From an uncultured Clostridia bacterium (lineage in GTDB: Bacteria > Bacillota > Clostridia > Christensenellales > Aristaeellaceae): a stretch of DNA of 16,024 nt. The position numbers were made by a program, and so were the translations under genes. A model generated the notes under the pieces. The model did not search any database. It had not been told where the DNA came from and saw only the letters and a list, made by a program, of their open reading frames with translations. The DNA lies in assembly GCA_946496415.1 (NCBI GenBank), contig CAMMGP010000008.1:1-16024 (forward strand), given 5' to 3'. Below are positions 12,318-16,024 of this stretch, in pieces (the first letter of the stretch is position 1; every line of letters begins with the position of its first letter).

Positions 12318-13793
12318 TTGGCTGCGAGCGATAACATCCTTGTTGTCAAGGATGTATGTAAGTATTTCCCCGGCGTCAAGGCGCTGGATCACGTTTCCCT
12401 AGAGGTGCCGCGCGGCGTCGTCTACGGCATCGTGGGCGAGAACGGCGCCGGCAAATCCACGCTGATGAAGATACTCTCGGGCGTTTACGAAAAGGACGCC
12501 GGCGCCGTCGTTTTCGACGGCAAGACCATCGAGAAGACGTCGCCCATCGACGCGCTGCGCCGCGGGTTGAGCATCATCTATCAGGAATTCAACCTCGTCA
12601 ACACCATGACCGTAGGCGAGAACATTTTTCTCGGCCGTTTCAAGGAAAGCGGCGGCATGCGCGGCACCCACCAAAAGGCCCGCGCGCTTCTGGACAGCAT
12701 TGGCAGCAAGATCGACACCTACGCCATGGTCGGCGATCTGAGCGCATCGGAGATGCAGATGGTCGAGATCGCCAAGGCGCTTTCCTTTGACTCCAAACTC
12801 ATCATCATGGACGAGCCGAGCAGTTCGCTGACGAGCGAGGAGTTGCGCAAGCTGGGCGTGATCATCAACCAGTTGCGCGACCGCGGCATCGCCATCATCT
12901 ATATCAGCCACAAGCTGGACGAGATCTTTGAATACTGCAATATCGTAACGATCATGCGCGACGGCCATGTGATCGACACCAAGCCGGTAGAAGAACTGAC
13001 CCGCGCCGAGATGATCGCCAAAATGATCGGCCGTGAGATCGAAAACGAATATCCGCCCCGCACGCACTGCGTCGGAGACGTGCTGCTCGAGGTGCGGAAT
13101 TTGAATACACGCAAACTGCACGACATCAGTTTTAAACTCCACAAGGGCGAGATCCTCGGGCTGGTAGGCCTGGTCGGCGCCGGGCGCACGGAGATCATCC
13201 GCGCCCTTTACGGCGCGGACAAGGTATCCGGCCATGAGGTGCGCATCAATGGGGAGGTCGTGCGCATCCGCTCGCCCAAGCAGGCCAAGCGCGCCGGTCT
13301 GGGCCTCGTTCCCGAGGATCGCAAGCGCCAGGGGCTGATCACTTCCTTTACTGTGCAGAGCAACATCACCATGGCGGCTCTGGATCGCCTGACGCGCTTC
13401 GGCGTGGTCAACAGCGCCTCGGAAAAGGACATCGCCCAGCGGCAGATCAAGGCGCTGGCCGTCAAGACCCCCAGCGCGCAGGCCACCGTGGGCAATCTTT
13501 CCGGCGGCAACCAGCAAAAGTGCATCGTCGGCCGCTGGATGGAACTCAATCCCAAGATACTCATACTGGACGAGCCGACCCGCGGCATCGACGTGGGCGC
13601 GAAGTATGAGATCTACGTGCTGATGAACCGCATCGTCGAAGAAGGCGGCGCGGTGATCATGATCTCCTCCGAGCTTCCCGAGGTGCTGAACATGAGCAAC
13701 CGCGTGCTGACCATCTGCGAAGGCCGCATCACCGGGGAATTCAACCCAGAACAGGCCAGCACCAGCGAGATCATGGACAAGGCCATCGGTTGA
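12318..13793 (+). CDS. Sugar ABC transporter ATP-binding protein with two nucleotide-binding domains (RbsA/MglA-like)
   Basis: This 491-residue ATPase drives the sugar importer and carries two fused ABC domains, as in RbsA and MglA (about 500 residues). Domain 1 has Walker A GENGAGKST (40-48), signature LSASEMQMVEI (from 141) and Walker B LIIMDEP (161-167). Domain 2 has the family's degenerate Walker A GLVGAGRTE, a canonical signature LSGGNQQK (from 394) and Walker B ILILDEPTRGIDVGAK (D418). The non-canonical first signature and degenerate second Walker A are normal for the carbohydrate-2 class. Translation begins at a TTG (12318) with AAGGGGG 7 nt upstream; no better in-frame start exists between the preceding hairpin and Walker A. 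It works at the inner face of the membrane with the two permeases encoded next. Confidence 0.95.
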   Translation: MAASDNILVVKDVCKYFPGVKALDHVSLEVPRGVVYGIVGENGAGKSTLMKILSGVYEKDAGAVVFDGKTIEKTSPIDALRRGLSIIYQEFNLVNTMTVGENIFLGRFKESGGMRGTHQKARALLDSIGSKIDTYAMVGDLSASEMQMVEIAKALSFDSKLIIMDEPSSSLTSEELRKLGVIINQLRDRGIAIIYISHKLDEIFEYCNIVTIMRDGHVIDTKPVEELTRAEMIAKMIGREIENEYPPRTHCVGDVLLEVRNLNTRKLHDISFKLHKGEILGLVGLVGAGRTEIIRALYGADKVSGHEVRINGEVVRIRSPKQAKRAGLGLVPEDRKRQGLITSFTVQSNITMAALDRLTRFGVVNSASEKDIAQRQIKALAVKTPSAQATVGNLSGGNQQKCIVGRWMELNPKILILDEPTRGIDVGAKYEIYVLMNRIVEEGGAVIMISSELPEVLNMSNRVLTICEGRITGEFNPEQASTSEIMDKAIG

Positions 13794-13810
13794 GAGGGGA
13801 GGACGCAGCA

Positions 13811-14788
13811 ATGTCAGAACTGTCCATCAAAAAGAACAAGTCCGTTGCCAGGGTCATATCCCACAACCTTGTGCTCATCGTCATCGTGCTCCTGATCGTG
13901 GTCACGGCCATCGTTGAGCCGAAGTTCGCCAGCGCCTCCAACCTCACGAACGTGCTGCGCCAACTCTGGCCGCTGCCGTTTGTGGCGCTGGGCATGTCGT
14001 TTGTCATCATCGGCGGTTTTATCGACCTTTCCGTGGTGGGCATCATCTCCCTGTGCAGCGTGGTCGCCGTTTCGCTGATCGATCCCCTGGGGCAGGTGGG
14101 CGCCATACTCTGCGCCATACTCGTGGGCGGTCTGCTCGGGTATATCAACGGCACCATCCTCACCACCTGCGGGGCGATGATCCAGGCGGAGGTGCTGTTC
14201 ATTACCTACGGCATGAGTTCCATCTACATGGCGCTGGGCCTGATCTTCACCAACGCGGAAACGCTGCGCATCGCCCGCGCTACCAAGCCAATCACCATCT
14301 TCACCGCTCTCGGCTCCGGAACGGTGGGCGTCATCCCCATCGTGCTCATCGTCTTCATCGTCATCCTGCTGGCCATGTACTTCTTCCACACGAAGACGCT
14401 GGCGGGCCGCAGCATCAGCCTCATGGGCGGCAACAAGGACGCCGCCTTCCTCGCCGGCTACAACGTCAAGCGCACCATGCGCATGGTCTATGCCATCAGC
14501 GGCCTGATGTCCGGCATGGCGGCCATCTCGCTGGTGGCCCGCACCACCACCGCCACCGCCACCTGCGGCACCGGCTTTGAAACGGAGGCCATCCTCTGCG
14601 TGGTCGTGGGCGGCACGAGCCTAAAGGGCGGCAAGGGCAACGTCATTCGCACGATGCTCGGCGTGGTGCTGATCACGCTGCTGGGCAACTGCATGAACAT
14701 GCTCGGCCTCTCCACCTATATGCAAACGGTCATGCGCGGCGCGGTGCTCGTCGTCGCCATCTGGCTGGACAACCGCAAGGGACAGTAA
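13811..14788 (+). CDS. Sugar ABC transporter permease 1 (RbsC-like)
   Basis: This 325-residue integral membrane protein belongs to the ribose-type permeases (BPD_transp_2). After a short basic N terminus come about eight to ten hydrophobic segments, starting with LVLIVIVLLIVVTAIVE. The family motif usually written GGxDLSVG appears as IGGFIDLSVVG, and the cytoplasmic coupling region as GGTSLKGGKGNVIRTMLG. ATG 13811 has GGGGAGG 8 nt upstream and follows the ATPase stop by 17 bp. An in-frame start at 13790 would overlap the ATPase and lacks a ribosome site. It probably pairs with permease 2 as a heterodimer. Confidence 0.94.
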   Translation: MSELSIKKNKSVARVISHNLVLIVIVLLIVVTAIVEPKFASASNLTNVLRQLWPLPFVALGMSFVIIGGFIDLSVVGIISLCSVVAVSLIDPLGQVGAILCAILVGGLLGYINGTILTTCGAMIQAEVLFITYGMSSIYMALGLIFTNAETLRIARATKPITIFTALGSGTVGVIPIVLIVFIVILLAMYFFHTKTLAGRSISLMGGNKDAAFLAGYNVKRTMRMVYAISGLMSGMAAISLVARTTTATATCGTGFETEAILCVVVGGTSLKGGKGNVIRTMLGVVLITLLGNCMNMLGLSTYMQTVMRGAVLVVAIWLDNRKGQ

Positions 14789-14801
14789 GGAGGGCGAACA
14801 G

Positions 14802-15797
14802 ATGAATTCTTCATTGGCAAAGGCCGGCGCCCCGGGCGCTCTGCAGAAGCTCTGGAAAACGCTGGCCAAGCAGAAGGCCGTGCTCGCCATCCTGGTGATG
14901 CTCCTCGGCATGCTCTTTTTCGACACCAATTTCTACACCGCCTACAACTGGCTGGAGATGCTGCGCTCCATGGCGATTCTGGAGATCGTCGCCTTTGGCG
15001 TCACCATCCCCGTCATCTGCGGCGGCTGCGACCTTTCCGTGGGTGGCACGCTCTGCCTGGGCGGCATCGTCGCCATTGGACTGATCAACCTGGGGCTGCC
15101 CATCTGGGTGGGCTTCCTCGCCGCCATCGCCTGCGGCGCTCTCGTGGGCGTCATCAACGGCTTCCTCATCGTGCATCAGCGCACGGAGCCCTTCATCATT
15201 ACGCTGGGCATGGGCATGCTCCTCAAGGGCGTCTGCCAGCAACTCACCAACGCCCATCCGCTGCCCTGCACGGTCAACGCCCGCGAGTTTATGAACATCG
15301 CCAACAGCAGGATCTTTGGCAATGTGCCGATCCTCCTGCTCTACATGGCGATCCTCTTCGTGGCCTTCTTCTGCCTCTTGCGCTTCACCAGTTACGGCCG
15401 CAACTGCTACGCCATTGGCGGCAACTACGATGTGGCCAAGAATTCCGGCATCCGCGTGGTGGCCACCAAGTGGATGGCCTACATCATCTGCGGCATGACC
15501 GCGGCGCTGGCGGGCGTGCTCCTCGCCTCCAAACTGCGCACCGGTTCCTCGGTGTATGGCGACGATACGGGCATGACGGTCAACTGCTGCGTCGTCATCG
15601 GCGGCACCAGCTTTGCCGGCGGCGTGGGCGGCATCCCGCAGAGTTTCATCGGCCTGTTCGTGCTCGAACTGCTCAGCAACTGCATGGTCATGCTCGGCGT
15701 GGACGGCTATTTGCAGCAGATCACCGAGGGCGTGCTCATCGTGCTCATCATCGCCATGGACTGCTTCTTCAGAATGCGCAAGCGCGAGCGCGTGTAA
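14802..15797 (+). CDS. Sugar ABC transporter permease 2 (RbsC-like)
   Basis: This 331-residue permease is homologous to the one before it. It has the motif CGGCDLSVGG in the second hydrophobic block and the coupling segment GGTSFAGGVGGIPQSFIG. It carries eight or more membrane segments, for example AVLAILVMLLGMLFF and VPILLLYMAILFVAFFCLL. The ATG at 14802 has AAGGAGGG (14787-14794) overlapping the previous stop codon, with a 7-nt spacer, so translation is coupled. Two different permeases beside one double ATPase indicates a heterodimeric channel, instead of the RbsC homodimer. It is the last gene of the operon and is followed by a hairpin terminator. Confidence 0.94.
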   Translation: MNSSLAKAGAPGALQKLWKTLAKQKAVLAILVMLLGMLFFDTNFYTAYNWLEMLRSMAILEIVAFGVTIPVICGGCDLSVGGTLCLGGIVAIGLINLGLPIWVGFLAAIACGALVGVINGFLIVHQRTEPFIITLGMGMLLKGVCQQLTNAHPLPCTVNAREFMNIANSRIFGNVPILLLYMAILFVAFFCLLRFTSYGRNCYAIGGNYDVAKNSGIRVVATKWMAYIICGMTAALAGVLLASKLRTGSSVYGDDTGMTVNCCVVIGGTSFAGGVGGIPQSFIGLFVLELLSNCMVMLGVDGYLQQITEGVLIVLIIAMDCFFRMRKRERV

Positions 15798-15817
15798 GCG
15801 CCGCCTGAACGCGCAAA

Positions 15818-15857
15818 CCGCCGGGCAGGGATGCGTTCCCGCCCGGCGGCCTCTTTT
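15818..15857 (+). terminator. Hairpin terminator after the transporter operon, possibly serving both directions
   Basis: A 9-bp stem pairs 15818-15826 (CCGCCGGGC) with 15841-15849 (GCCCGGCGG). It is extended inside by GGGA/TCCC, and CCTCTTTT follows. It lies 20 nt after the last permease stop and 18 nt from the stop of the convergent gene at the right edge. The T-run is short, so efficiency is uncertain. Confidence 0.75.
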
Positions 15858-15866
15858 GGGGAATGC

Positions 15867-16024
15867 TCAGCGCTTTTCAGAAGTGCGCGCGCCGATGGAG
15901 AAGTCCGTCTTATAAGCGCCGTCGAACGTCCCGCGCGGCGCTCGCTTTGCGGCGGGCTGCGTCCTCGCTCGCGCTTCAGCGCGGACGAGCGCCGCCTCGA
16001 CGCGCGCTTCGTGGTCCTGAAAGC
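15867..16024 (-). CDS. Unrecognised protein, C-terminal fragment (partial, 5' end missing)
   Basis: On the minus strand a frame is open from the right edge to a TGA at 15867-15869 and encodes the last 51 residues of a protein. It begins FQDHEARVEAALVRAEARA, is rich in Ala, Arg and Glu (probably helical), and ends GTFDGAYKTDFSIGARTSEKR. The stop lies directly beside a hairpin terminator shared with the convergent transporter operon, as expected for a gene end. The alternative plus-strand frames here are Arg/Ala-rich and look like shadows. I do not recognise the family, and no function can be assigned. Confidence 0.5.
   Translation of the reverse strand, partial: FQDHEARVEAALVRAEARARTQPAAKRAPRGTFDGAYKTDFSIGARTSEKR

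Noticed and set aside
1..16024. tRNA or rRNA genes, CRISPR arrays, insertion sequences
   Set aside because: No cloverleaf, repeat-spacer pattern, transposase or terminal inverted repeats were seen on either strand.

Overview
The window comes from a GC-rich anaerobic bacterium, most likely a gut-type member of the Clostridia (Christensenellales-like). This rests on four things: two oxygen-sensitive glycyl radical enzymes (GREs), strong AGGAGG ribosome sites with some TTG starts, sigma-A promoters in AT-rich gaps, and a Gram-positive-style sugar ABC operon. The taxonomic call is an inference.

Minus-strand half (1-8249), in transcription order: a YbiW-like GRE (8249-5838), a YbhE-type beta-propeller lactonase (5761-4721), an AraC regulator (4721-3930), then, from a second promoter, a PflD-like GRE (3834-1474), its ferredoxin-type activating enzyme (1477-584) and an unusual ROK-like protein with a long N-terminal domain that runs off the left edge (578-1).

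Plus-strand half (8453-15797): a short GRE activating enzyme lacking the usual auxiliary Fe-S domain (8453-9223), a DeoR regulator (9246-9992) ending in a strong terminator, then a ROK sugar kinase (10199-11128) and a ribose-type ABC transporter made of binding protein, double ATPase and two permeases (11286-15797), closed by a hairpin terminator. A fragment of an unrecognised minus-strand gene enters from the right edge (15867-16024).

How the parts fit: the transporter would import a cyclic sugar or sugar alcohol, the ROK kinase would phosphorylate it, and the two radical-activated GREs would cleave a C-O bond. The two GREs resemble E. coli YbiW and PflD, which are reported to open 1,5-anhydroglucitol-6-phosphate and 1,5-anhydromannitol-6-phosphate to 1-deoxyfructose-6-phosphate. 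The locus is therefore a candidate ABC-plus-kinase version of that 'anhydroglycolysis' route, in place of phosphotransferase uptake. The substrate is not proven. Active-site differences, the lactonase and the second ROK protein leave room for a different cyclic polyol. No aldolase or alcohol dehydrogenase for the later steps lies in the window. A near-identical 23-bp sequence (19/23) between the divergent GRE/activase promoters and downstream of the kinase promoter suggests that the DeoR protein controls both halves.
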